Assembly: GCA_964531285.1 (NCBI GenBank)
Contig: CAZHDI010000062.1
Location: 1-19,159 of the forward strand
Reading direction: 5' to 3'
Length of the DNA: 19,159 bases
Source: CAZHDI01 sp964531285
Lineage (GTDB): Bacteria; Pseudomonadota; Alphaproteobacteria; JAJFIK01
The first letter of the stretch is position 1. The number at the start of each line of letters is the position of its first letter. The notes under the pieces were generated by a model. That model saw nothing but the letters and a program-made list of their open reading frames with translations. It did not search any database and was not told the origin of the DNA. The translations under genes were made by a program, and so were the position numbers. Shown here piece after piece: positions 8,370 through 16,475 of this stretch.

Positions 8370-9268
8370 AAACCGATTGCGATATGGATGACGCCGATCT
8401 GCTGAGCGCCGGACCGCTCTGGCGCCTGGTGCTGCAAGGCGAACAGGGGCAAGCCGAAACCGCCGCGTCCCGGTTCTCCGAGAGCCTGCTGCCCGAGGCG
8501 CTCGCCGTCTCGATCTTCGGTCCGGGCGACGGCGATACCTGGCGCGTGGACGCGCTTTACGAAACCAAAGGGGCGGCCAGCGCGGCCCTCGATCTTCTGG
8601 ATGATGACGACCGTCTGCTCGCATCGGTCTGCCAGGTGGCGAACGAGGATTGGGTGGCTCTGTCCCATGCGGTGTTGGCGCCGGTCCGCGCCGGCGGTTT
8701 CGTCATCCACGGCCAGCATGACATGGATGCGGCGCAGGCGGACGATATCGGCATTCTGGTCGATGCCGGACAGGCCTTCGGCACCGGCCATCACGGCACC
8801 ACGCGAGGCTGTCTGGAGGCCCTGAGCGCGCTTGCGGAAACGAACCGGTTCACCAGCGCTCTCGATATCGGCTGCGGCACCGGGGTCCTGGCCATGGCGG
8901 CGGCCAAGAAGCTTGATATTCCGGTCCTGGCCACCGATTTCGACCCGATCGCGATCAAGACCGCGCGCAGCAATGCGGATATCAACGCCTGCGGCGCGAT
9001 CCGCTTCGCCGTCGCCGACGGCACCGATCACGATACCATCCGGCATGGGGGCCCTTTCGATCTGGTCTTCGCCAATATCCTGATGGAACCGCTGATCGCG
9101 CTGGCCGACAATATTCGCGATGTCGTCGCGCCGGGCGGCACGCTCGTTCTGTCCGGTCTTTTGATCGAACAGGAAGACAAGGTGCTCGCGCCCTATCTGG
9201 ATCTCGGGTTCACCCGTGCCCAAACCCTGCACCGGGATGGCTGGAGCACACTCGTCCTGACCGGCTGA
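8366..9268 (+). CDS. prmA: Ribosomal protein L11 methyltransferase PrmA, 300 aa
   Basis: S-adenosylmethionine-dependent enzyme that methylates lysines and the N-terminus of ribosomal protein L11. The PrmA hallmark AFGTGHHGTT is at 137-146. The SAM-binding glycine loop LDIGCGTG is at 166-173, the acidic end of the next strand at TDFDP (190-194), and the family motif FANILMEPL at 235-243. The N-terminal about 110 residues form the L11-recognition domain. The frame is open further upstream into uvrD, but the ATG at 8366 follows a purine-rich AGAGGGGGGG tract and overlaps the uvrD stop as ATGA. This fits both length and family, and suggests coupled translation. Confidence 0.95.
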   Translation: MKTDCDMDDADLLSAGPLWRLVLQGEQGQAETAASRFSESLLPEALAVSIFGPGDGDTWRVDALYETKGAASAALDLLDDDDRLLASVCQVANEDWVALSHAVLAPVRAGGFVIHGQHDMDAAQADDIGILVDAGQAFGTGHHGTTRGCLEALSALAETNRFTSALDIGCGTGVLAMAAAKKLDIPVLATDFDPIAIKTARSNADINACGAIRFAVADGTDHDTIRHGGPFDLVFANILMEPLIALADNIRDVVAPGGTLVLSGLLIEQEDKVLAPYLDLGFTRAQTLHRDGWSTLVLTG

Positions 9269-9308
9269 CCCGCCGCCGCCCGCCGGCATTTCTCAAAGGA
9301 TCGTTCCC

Positions 9309-11126
9309 ATGCGTCAGAGCTTTCAGCAAAAAGCCGATCCCAGTCAGGGGGCGGACCGTCTCGCGCGCCTGCGCGCCCGTCTGGCTGGCGATGGTGTTGA
9401 CGGATTTCTTGTCCCGCGCGCCGATGAGCATCAGGGCGAATATGTTCCGCCCCAGGCCGAACGCCTGTCCTGGCTGACCGGCTTTACCGGCTCGGCCGGC
9501 TTATGCGTCGTCTTGCCGGAGATCGCGGCGGTGTTTGCGGACGGCCGCTATACGCTCCAAGTCCGCGACCAGGTGGATCTGTCCGCCTACACCCCGATCT
9601 CTTCGGTAACGACCCAGCCCGATGACTGGCTGGCTGAAACCCTGACCGCCGGGCAGCGGCTTGGCTTCGATCCCTGGCTGCACACGCCCGCCGATGTCAG
9701 GAAACTCGAGGCGGCCTGCGCCAAGGCCGGCGCCACGCTTGTCCCGCTGGAGCCCAATCCCCTCGATATGGTGTGGACGGATCAGCCGGACCGTCCCGTT
9801 GCACCGGCCAAGCCCTATGACACGGCGCTGGCGGGCCGGACCTCAGAAGACAAGCGCACTATGATCGGCGCCGATATCGCCAAAGGTGGCAGCGATGCGG
9901 TGGTGATCTCCCTGCCCGATTGTATCGCATGGCTCTTCAACATGCGCGGCGGCGACGTGCCGTATACGCCCTTCGCGCTGAGCTTTGCGGTGCTGCACAG
10001 CGACGGCCATGCGGACCTGTTCATCGACGAGCGTAAGGTGGACGATACCCTGCGCCAGCATCTCGGCAACGCGGTGACGCTCTATCCGCCGGATGCCCTG
10101 GGCGAGCGGCTGGATGCTCTGGGGACGGACGGCCAGCGGGTACGGATCGATCCGGCCTGGGCGCCGTCCTGGGTCGAGCGCCGCCTTGCCGCCGCCGGGG
10201 CCACGCTCGTGCATGGCGATGACCCGGTTCTGATGCCTAAGGCCTGCAAGAACGCCGCCGAGATATCCGGTGCACGGATCGCCCATGAACGCGACGGCGT
10301 GGCCTATGCGCGGTTCCTGGCCTGGCTCACCGCAGAGGCGCCCAAGGGCACTCTCGACGAGATCGCCGTCGTGACAGCGCTCGAAGCCTTCCGCGAAGAG
10401 ACCGGCGCACTTCAGGATATCAGCTTCGATACGATTTCCGGTGCCGGTCCCAACGGCGCCCATTGTCATTACCGGGTGACCGACGGGACCAACCGGCGCA
10501 TCGAGCCGGGCTCGCTTTATCTTGTCGATTCAGGCGCACAGTATCTTGAAGGGACAACCGACATCACGCGCACCATCGCCGTTGGCACGCCCACGGATGA
10601 AATGCGCGACCGCTTCACGCGGGTCCTCAAAGGCATGATCGCCCTCACCTGCGCCCGGTTCCCCGAAGGCACCAAGGGCGTTCAACTCGATGCGCTGGCG
10701 CGGCAATATCTATGGGCGGCGGGCTGCGATTACGATCACGGCACAGGACACGGTGTCGGCGCTTATCTCAGCGTTCATGAGGGGCCGCAGAACATCTCGA
10801 AAAATCTTAAACCGGTGGATCTGAGGCCGGGCATGATCCTGTCCAACGAGCCGGGCTTCTATAAGACCGGCGAATTCGGCATCCGGACGGAAAATCTGAT
10901 CGTCGTCACCGAACCCGAGGCCCTTCCGGGCGGCGACCGCCCCGTGATGGGCTTCGAGACGCTGACCCTGGCCCCCATTGACCGTACGCTGATCGACACG
11001 CATCTCATGAGCCCGGCGGAGTTGGACTGGCTCAACGCCTATCATGCGCGCGTGCACGATGTGATCGGCCCGCAGCTCGACCCCGACTCCCGCGTCTGGC
11101 TCGAGGCCGCGACCGCGCCGATCTGA
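9309..11126 (+). CDS. pepP: Xaa-Pro aminopeptidase, M24B family, three-domain type, 605 aa
   Basis: Metallopeptidase that removes the first residue from peptides with proline in second position. Two creatinase-like N-terminal domains (about 15-150 and 160-320) precede the 'pita-bread' catalytic domain. The five expected metal ligands are present: D407 and D418 (LVDSGAQYLEGTTDIT), H481 (HGTGHGVG), E514 (LSNEPGFY) and E528 (RTENLIVV). H490 in SVHEGP is the conserved second-shell histidine. A short C-terminal M24-associated segment ends the protein. The length of about 600 matches the larger type shared with eukaryotic aminopeptidase P1, not the 440-residue E. coli PepP, so the symbol is approximate. 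AAAGGA (9295-9300) lies eight bases before ATG. It ends three bases from the stop of the convergent flavodoxin-like gene. Confidence 0.92.
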   Translation: MRQSFQQKADPSQGADRLARLRARLAGDGVDGFLVPRADEHQGEYVPPQAERLSWLTGFTGSAGLCVVLPEIAAVFADGRYTLQVRDQVDLSAYTPISSVTTQPDDWLAETLTAGQRLGFDPWLHTPADVRKLEAACAKAGATLVPLEPNPLDMVWTDQPDRPVAPAKPYDTALAGRTSEDKRTMIGADIAKGGSDAVVISLPDCIAWLFNMRGGDVPYTPFALSFAVLHSDGHADLFIDERKVDDTLRQHLGNAVTLYPPDALGERLDALGTDGQRVRIDPAWAPSWVERRLAAAGATLVHGDDPVLMPKACKNAAEISGARIAHERDGVAYARFLAWLTAEAPKGTLDEIAVVTALEAFREETGALQDISFDTISGAGPNGAHCHYRVTDGTNRRIEPGSLYLVDSGAQYLEGTTDITRTIAVGTPTDEMRDRFTRVLKGMIALTCARFPEGTKGVQLDALARQYLWAAGCDYDHGTGHGVGAYLSVHEGPQNISKNLKPVDLRPGMILSNEPGFYKTGEFGIRTENLIVVTEPEALPGGDRPVMGFETLTLAPIDRTLIDTHLMSPAELDWLNAYHARVHDVIGPQLDPDSRVWLEAATAPI

Positions 11127-11129
11127 CCC

Positions 11130-11594
11130 TTATAATACCCCGGCGTCGAGGCCCGCGGCCATGGCTTGGCCTAGGTCCCGGGCCTCGTCCAGAAACCCGT
11201 CCTGCCAGTCGCCCCGGCAGACCAGCGGCTCGGCCACGGCGCGCCAGCGAAGACCCGTGACGATGGTCTCGACGCCCCGGCGCGTGCCCGTCCCGTCATG
11301 CCCGGCGCGAATGAGCAGCGCATAGGGCAGTCCTTGCGTTTCCTCCAGAACCGGATAATAGGTCCGGTCGAAAAAATCCTTCAAAGCGCCGCTCATATAG
11401 CCGAGATTTTCCGTGGTCCCCAGAATGATGGCATCGGCCTTGCGCACATCATTGGGCCCGGCCTCGAACGGCGTGCGCACAACGATCATGACGTCCTCCG
11501 CCTCGGCCGCGGCGGCTCCCTCCACAAGCGCATCCCGGAGCCGCGTCGTGTTCTCGGAAGGCACATGCATCACAATGAGCAGGGTCTTGGTCAT
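11130..11594 (-). CDS. Flavodoxin-like / NAD(P)H-dependent FMN reductase-type protein, 154 aa
   Basis: Small protein with a flavodoxin-like fold. A first strand and phosphate-binding loop (TLLIVMHVPSENTTRLRDAL, from residue 4) is followed by a strand leading to the flavin-contact loop (DAIILGTTENLGYMSG, about 54-69). The helix start LKDFFDRTYYP is typical of flavodoxin-like oxidoreductases, where it lies near the flavin. It probably binds FMN; the partner and substrate are unknown. The ATG overlaps the ligA stop (11591-11594) in an ATGA, so it is likely the last gene of the recN-ligA unit and coupled to ligA. Its stop lies three bases from the aminopeptidase stop. A simple flavodoxin-family label is safe; a more exact enzyme name is not. 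Confidence 0.8.
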   Translation of the reverse strand: MTKTLLIVMHVPSENTTRLRDALVEGAAAAEAEDVMIVVRTPFEAGPNDVRKADAIILGTTENLGYMSGALKDFFDRTYYPVLEETQGLPYALLIRAGHDGTGTRRGVETIVTGLRWRAVAEPLVCRGDWQDGFLDEARDLGQAMAAGLDAGVL

Positions 11595-13410
11595 GACGCG
11601 CCCTCGGCCATGGCGATCCAGTCGTCCTCGGACAGAATGGTCAGGTCCAACTCCTGGGCCTTTTTGAGTTTCGATCCGGCTTCCGCGCCCGCGACCACAT
11701 AATCCGTCTTGGCCGAAATGGACCCCGACACCTTCGCGCCTAGGCTCTCCGCCCGGGCCTTGGCCTCGCTGCGAGTCATTTTTTCGAGCGTCCCGGTAAA
11801 GACTATAGTCTTGCCGGACACTGCACTGTCGGCGGCCTGGGCCTCCAGCGCCTCGATGTTCAGCAGAGGAACGAGCCGGTCAAGCGCCTCCCGGTTATGC
11901 GTTTCGGCAAAAAATTCCGTGACGGCCCTGGCAAGGGTACCGCCCACACCATCGATGGACATGAGGTCATCCCGCTCCGGCGCATCCTTATCCGCTGCGG
12001 CAATCATCGCGGCGCGGAAGGTCTCGAAATTCCCGTAATGACGAGCCAGAAGCTTGGCGTTGGTCTGACCCACATGACGGATGCCGAGGCCGTAAATCAA
12101 CCGGTCGAGCGGAATCGTCCGGCGTGCGGCAATCGCGGCAAAAAGATTGGACGCGGATTTTGCGCCCCACCCGTCGCGCTTGGCCAGCGGCGGACGGTCC
12201 TGGCCGTCCGTCTCTTCCAGTGTGAAGATATCCGCCGGCTCCTTGATCCAGCCATCCTGGTAAAACGCTTCGACCTGCTTCGCGCCGAGCCCTTCGATGT
12301 CGAACGCATCGCGCGAGACAAAATGCTTGAGGCGCTCGACGATCTGTGCCGAACAGATGAGCCCGCCGGTGCAGCGGCGCACCACATCTTCCTTACCGGT
12401 CTTTTCATCCGTATCGCGCACCGCATGGCTGCCGCACACGGGACAAACCGTCGGGAACACATAAGGCTCGGCGCCTTTCGGCCGCTCATCCATCACCACA
12501 CGGACGATCTGGGGGATCACATCGCCCGCGCGCTGAATTACAACGGTATCGCCGATCCGAATATCCTTGCGGGCGATTTCGTCTTCGTTGTGGAGCGTCG
12601 CGTTGGACACGACGACGCCGCCCACGGTGATGGGCCGCAGCTTGGCCACGGGCGTAAGCGCTCCGGTCCGCCCGACCTGAATCTCGATGCCCTCCAGCAC
12701 CGTTTGGGCCTGCTCGGCGGGAAATTTGTGCGCGATGGCCCAACGCGGGGCGCGCGATACGAATCCCAGACGCTGCTGCCAGTCGAGCCGGTCCACCTTA
12801 TAAACCACACCGTCGATATCGTAATCGAGATCGGGACGTTTGCGGAGGATATCGCGATAGGTCTCCAAGACAGCCTCGAGCGAGGGACACTGACGGGTCA
12901 AGGGATTGGTGGTCAGCCCCCACTCCCGGAAGGCGTCCAGAANNNNNNNNNNNNNNNNNNNNNNNNNNNNNNNNNNNNNNNNNNNNNNNNNNNNNNNNNN
13001 NNNNNNNNNNNNNNNNNNNNNNNNNNNNNNNNNNNNNNNNNNAGATCGTCCGTCTCCTTCAGATTGAGAAACCGGCGGATGCGCTCTAAGAAGTCCGCCA
13101 CATCCGCGTCCGAAAAGGCATTGCCCAATGACAGCATCGGGACGGCGTGTTTGACCTTCTCGAATTTTTCGGACGGTGCGGCACCCACCCGCTCGGCCGG
13201 CGAGTCGCCGCGTTTGAGATGCGGGAAGCGTGCTTCAATCGCGAGATTGCGCTGGGTCAGAGCATCATAGTCCGCGTCCGAAATCTCCGGATCGTCGTCC
13301 TGATAATAGCGCCGGTCGTGCCCGGCGATCTCATCGGCGAGGCGCTTGAGTTCAAGTTTGGCCTGGTTTTCGGTCAGATCCTCAACGGCCTTCTTCCGGG
13401 CCGCGCTCAT
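11591..13410 (-). CDS. ligA: NAD+-dependent DNA ligase LigA, interrupted by an assembly gap
   Basis: Seals nicks in DNA using NAD+. The N-terminal part (13410-13043, 122 complete codons) carries the Ia domain with HDRRYYQDDDPEISDADYD and PMLSLGNAF, then reaches the 100-N block. The part after the block resumes with LDAFREWGLTTNPLTRQCPS and the end of the adenylation domain (YDIDGVVYKV). The OB fold, the zinc finger (CPVC and RCTGGLIC), helix-hairpin-helix repeats and a C-terminal BRCT domain (SGKTIVFTGTLEKM onward) follow. Compared with E. coli LigA about 145 residues are hidden, including the KxDG lysine. The two halves are in different frames across 100 Ns, but a gap is not a mutation, so I treat this as one gene. 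The ATG overlaps the recN stop by four bases, and its own stop overlaps the flavodoxin-like ATG. Confidence 0.95.
12943..13042. other. Assembly gap of exactly 100 N inside ligA
   Basis: One hundred undetermined bases, the conventional placeholder for a gap of unknown size in scaffolded assemblies. The left flank on the minus strand needs one base to finish a leucine codon (CTN), and the right flank lacks the first base of its codon (NTT). The true length must therefore be 2 modulo 3; 100 is 1 modulo 3. Alignment by eye to E. coli LigA suggests about 440-450 missing bases. Confidence 0.97.
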
Positions 13411-15143
13411 GACCGGCGGGCCCGCTTCTTGCGCGGTGTCGCCGGGGCCGGCGCCGGATCGTCATGGCCGGCCAGCAACTGATCCGCCGCGGCGCGGGCT
13501 TCATCCGTAACCGTCGCACCGGCCAGCATGCGTGCGATTTCCTCGCGCCGTGCTTCTGCGTCAAGCGGTGTCACGCGGGTGATCATGGACCCGCCGCCAT
13601 GGCCCTTGGCGATCATCCAATGATGGCGCCCGCGCGCGGCGACCTGCGGGCTGTGGGTGACCACGATCACCTGCCCATCCGGCACATCGGCGAGACGCGA
13701 CAGCCGCTCGCCCACCGCATGAGCAACCGCGCCGCCGACGCCCCGGTCGATCTCATCGAAAATCAGCGTCCGCGCCGCGCCTTTGGCCGCAAGCACGACC
13801 TTCAGTGCAAGGATGAACCGAGACAGCTCCCCGCCCGAGGCGATCTGGGTCAAGGGACCGAACGGCGCGCCGGGATTGGTGGCGACCTCAAAGCGCACGG
13901 TATCGAGCCCCCCGGGTCCGCCCTTTTCCGGATCGAGCGGGGCGACGGCGGTGGCCATATGGGCTTTGTCGAGCTTGAGCGGCGCCAGTTCCCCGGCCAC
14001 CGCCTTGTCCAGCAGAGCCGCCGCCGACCGGCGCGCGGTGCTCAGGAGCCCGGCCGCGGCAACGAACGCCTCGCGGGCTGCGACCGCCCGGTCCCTCAGG
14101 GTACTGAGATCGGCCGCGCCGGTTTCCAGAATCGCCCAGCGCTCCTCGAACCGCTCGCGCAAGGCCGGCAAGTCATCGACGCGGACATTGTGCTTGCGGG
14201 CCGCCGCGCGCAGGGCGAAGAGCCGCTCCTCGGCGCGCGCGAGCCGGTCGGGATCGAACTGGAACGCGGCCGTGGCGGCGTCCAGCGCGTGGCGTGCCTC
14301 GGCGGCTTCCGTCAGGGTGCGGTCGAGGGCGCCGATAGCGTCATCGAGTTTTCCGGCGGCCTGATCGCGCGCCTTCTCCAGCCGCCGCAGCGCCGTGCTG
14401 ATCCGGGTCTCAAGACCCCCATCCCCGGTGAGCGCCTTGGCAGCCATATCGAGATCGTCCGCGATCCGCTCGCCATGCATGAGCAAGGTGCGCTCGGCGG
14501 CGAGCCGATCCTCTTCATCCGGTTGCGGATCGAGTTCGGCCAGTTCCTTGACCATGTGACGCAGATAATCCGCCTCGCCGCGCGCGGATTCGATCATGGT
14601 CTCGCGGGCCCGCAACGCCTCATCCGCCTCGCGCCATGCCGCGAAAGCCCGAGCAACCGTGGCCGTCTCTTTACCCAGGCCGCCAAAGGCATCGAGAAAG
14701 GCGCGGTGGGCGCTGGGATCGAGCAGACCGCGGTCGTCATGCTGACCGTGGATTTCCAGAAGAACCGCGCCGATCTCCTGGAGGAGCCCCGCGCTGACCG
14801 GCTGGTCATTGATGAAGGCCCGGCTCGGACCGTCCGCGCCGACCATCCGCCGCAGGAGGATCGATCCGGGCTGATCAGGGTCGGGATCGACGCCGGCGGC
14901 CTCAAGAATCGCGATGGCGGGATGATCGGCGGCAACGGAAAAGCTCGCGGTCACCGTGCCCCGGTCCGCGCCGTGCCGCACCAGACGCTTGTCGGCCCGC
15001 GCGCCGGTGGCCAGCCCGAGGGCATCGAGCAGAATCGACTTTCCCGCGCCGGTCTCACCGGTCAGCACGCACAGGCCGGGCTCGAATTGGAGGTCGACCC
15101 GGTCGATCAGAACAATGTCGCGGATGGACAGCGCGGACAGCAT
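13407..15143 (-). CDS. recN: DNA repair protein RecN, 578 aa
   Basis: SMC-like ATPase used in recombinational repair of double-strand breaks. The N-terminal half-site contains Walker A GETGAGKS (29-36). A long helical, probably coiled-coil arm spans roughly 150-370, rich in Ala, Glu, Arg and Leu (EEDRLAAERTLLMHGERI). The C-terminal half-site has the ABC signature SGGELS (436-441), Walker B LIFDEIDRG (460-468) and the switch histidine in VVTHSPQVAARG. The C-terminus is an Ala/Pro and Lys/Arg tail (RKKRARRS). GGAG lies about nine bases before ATG. The gene follows bamD after 129 bp and overlaps ligA by four bases, the order normally seen in alphaproteobacteria. I see no obvious LexA box in the gap before it, but a weak site could be missed by eye. 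Confidence 0.95.
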   Translation of the reverse strand: MLSALSIRDIVLIDRVDLQFEPGLCVLTGETGAGKSILLDALGLATGARADKRLVRHGADRGTVTASFSVAADHPAIAILEAAGVDPDPDQPGSILLRRMVGADGPSRAFINDQPVSAGLLQEIGAVLLEIHGQHDDRGLLDPSAHRAFLDAFGGLGKETATVARAFAAWREADEALRARETMIESARGEADYLRHMVKELAELDPQPDEEDRLAAERTLLMHGERIADDLDMAAKALTGDGGLETRISTALRRLEKARDQAAGKLDDAIGALDRTLTEAAEARHALDAATAAFQFDPDRLARAEERLFALRAAARKHNVRVDDLPALRERFEERWAILETGAADLSTLRDRAVAAREAFVAAAGLLSTARRSAAALLDKAVAGELAPLKLDKAHMATAVAPLDPEKGGPGGLDTVRFEVATNPGAPFGPLTQIASGGELSRFILALKVVLAAKGAARTLIFDEIDRGVGGAVAHAVGERLSRLADVPDGQVIVVTHSPQVAARGRHHWMIAKGHGGGSMITRVTPLDAEARREEIARMLAGATVTDEARAAADQLLAGHDDPAPAPATPRKKRARRS

Positions 15144-15245
15144 GAGCGGGCTCCAGACCGCGCCGAAGAGCCGACGCGGGCACGCGATTCGTCACAAATC
15201 ACAGGATAGAGCCGCCCTCTCCGCAGGCAAGGGGCATGGGCGCTC

Positions 15246-15273
15246 GACCGCTCCGGTCAGGCCGGGACGGCCT
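15246..15273. repeat. Two adjacent small inverted repeats at the end of bamD
   Basis: GACCG-CTC-CGGTC (15246-15258) is followed directly by AGGCCG-GGA-CGGCCT (15259-15273), which ends on the first base of the bamD stop codon. In bamD mRNA these would be two touching stem-loops of 6 and 5 bp with three-base loops. No U-tract follows, so they are not a standard intrinsic terminator. They may slow decay or lower read-through into recN; this is inference. Confidence 0.35.
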
Positions 15274-16100
15274 CAGAATACGGTGTTCCAGGCCTTGGAG
15301 ATCCAGGATTGGTCATCCCGCTTGGGCACCAGATTGCGCTTGGTCAGGATATCGTAGCTGTCCTGATACCACTCGCTGCCTGGATAATTGTGGCCGAGCA
15401 CGGCGGCGGCGGCCTGCGCCTCGGGGATCACGCCAAGCGCCAGATAGGCCTCGGTCAGACGGTGCAGCGCCTCGGGCACATGGGAGGTGGTCTGGTAGTC
15501 GGTGATGACCTTACGGAAGCGGTTGATCGCCGCGACATGCTGCTCCCGGCGCAGATACCACCGCCCGACGCTCATCTCCTTGCCGGCCAGGTGATCGCGC
15601 GTCAAATCGATCTTCAGACGGGAGTCGCGCGCATATTCGCTCGCGGGGAAGCGGCGCACCACGTCCTCAAGCGCCTTGAGCGCCTCCTCGGTCATCTTCT
15701 GGTCGCGGCCCACATCCGAGATCTGCTCGTAATAGGACACGGCGATGATGTAGAAGGCATAAGCCACATCGCGATTGCCGGGATGGAGCGAGATGAACCG
15801 GTTCGCGGCCAGGATCGCCTCGTCATACCGGTTGCTTTCGTAATAGCTGTAAGCGGCCATGAGCATCGCCCGGCGCGCCCAGATCGAATAGGGGTGCTGG
15901 CGTTCGACCTCATCGAAGCGCACCGCCGCCTGGAGATAGCGCTTCTTGTTCATCTCATCGACGGCTTTGTTGTAAAGCTCCTCGACCGGGGTCTCGACGT
16001 ATTGCAGTTCCTTTTTCTCCTTGGTCCCCGCACAGCCGGCCACCACCACCATGGCCGCCAGAAGAACCAACAGAGATTTCACGCGCGTCGCTGACGTCAT
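15273..16100 (-). CDS. bamD: Outer membrane protein assembly factor BamD (lipoprotein), 275 aa
   Basis: Essential partner of BamA in inserting beta-barrel proteins into the outer membrane; anchored on the periplasmic face of that membrane. The first 23 residues are a lipoprotein signal peptide: basic start (TRVK), hydrophobic core (SLLVLLAAMVVV) and lipobox VAGC with Cys23. The mature protein consists of TPR-like repeats, starting with PVEELYNKAVDEMNKKRYLQ and including ARRAMLMAAYSYYESNRYDE and ASEYARDSRLKIDLTRDHLA, as in BamD. The length is close to the family norm. An ATG at 16118 would add six residues; I prefer 16100 because it gives a normal signal peptide, although GGAGG is about eleven bases away. 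A plus-strand regulator separates it from lpxC, so it needs its own promoter. Confidence 0.94.
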   Translation of the reverse strand: MTSATRVKSLLVLLAAMVVVAGCAGTKEKKELQYVETPVEELYNKAVDEMNKKRYLQAAVRFDEVERQHPYSIWARRAMLMAAYSYYESNRYDEAILAANRFISLHPGNRDVAYAFYIIAVSYYEQISDVGRDQKMTEEALKALEDVVRRFPASEYARDSRLKIDLTRDHLAGKEMSVGRWYLRREQHVAAINRFRKVITDYQTTSHVPEALHRLTEAYLALGVIPEAQAAAAVLGHNYPGSEWYQDSYDILTKRNLVPKRDDQSWISKAWNTVF

Positions 16101-16475
16101 CCCGGGACGTGCCTCCATACCGTCGGATGGAACCGCCGCCGCGGCTCCAAGCCCTGATGTTTTAGCCTATGTCGGGCCGGCGGGCCATGACAATGGCTGG
16201 AGCATTGCGTAACTATAGAACGGAGTTGTATGCTACCGGCAACTCATGACGGTACGCGCAGGTGTGCCGGGATCCTCCAGTGGCCGCCCCGATCGCCGGG
16301 ACGGCTTCCGAAGGACACCCGCACATTTTTTTTGCGGCCATCGCTGAAACTGACGTTCAGTCAGATCACGGTCCGGTTTGGGCCCTGGCTGGCTGTGGCT
16401 TCATGCGGCGTTTTGGGGGCAGGTCGAGACCGGCCGCGGGATCAGGGCCGCGGACGTGCGGGTTGGGAGATCGGA
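16101..16475. promoter_or_regulatory. Divergent intergenic region between bamD and the XRE regulator
   Basis: About 375 bp without a convincing gene. It should hold the promoters for bamD (-) and the regulator (+). The best A+T-rich patch is at 16203-16242. On the plus strand TTGCGT (16205-16210), an 18-base spacer and TATGCT (16229-16234) resemble a sigma-70 promoter. On the minus strand TATAGT (complement of 16212-16217) with TTGCCG (complement of 16237-16242) is 19 bases apart. Both are weak by eye. The plus-strand frame is open from 16230, but residues encoded before 16476 look unlike the conserved family. Confidence 0.35.
16350..16364. promoter_or_regulatory. Inverted repeat CTGAC-N5-GTCAG, candidate operator
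   Basis: A perfect 5-bp dyad with a 5-base centre (GTTCA) lies 111 bp before the GTG of the XRE regulator. Helix-turn-helix dimers of this family often bind short dyads in their own promoter, so autoregulation is possible. A repeat this short can also arise by chance. Confidence 0.3.

Noticed and set aside
8342..9289. A 315-codon minus-strand open frame across prmA
   Set aside because: PrmA motifs on the plus strand explain this stretch.
11897..13270. Plus-strand frame running through the N block opposite ligA
   Set aside because: It is antisense to ligA and depends on reading through undetermined bases.
11591..13410. ligA as a frameshifted pseudogene
   Set aside because: The frame change coincides exactly with the 100-N placeholder, and both flanks are well conserved without stops.
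13464..15209. A 581-codon plus-strand open frame across recN
   Set aside because: RecN Walker A, signature and Walker B motifs are clear on the minus strand. The plus frame is a complement shadow.
16230..16475. N-terminal extension of the XRE regulator from ATG 16230
   Set aside because: The encoded 82 residues show no family resemblance and a Shine-Dalgarno precedes GTG 16476.
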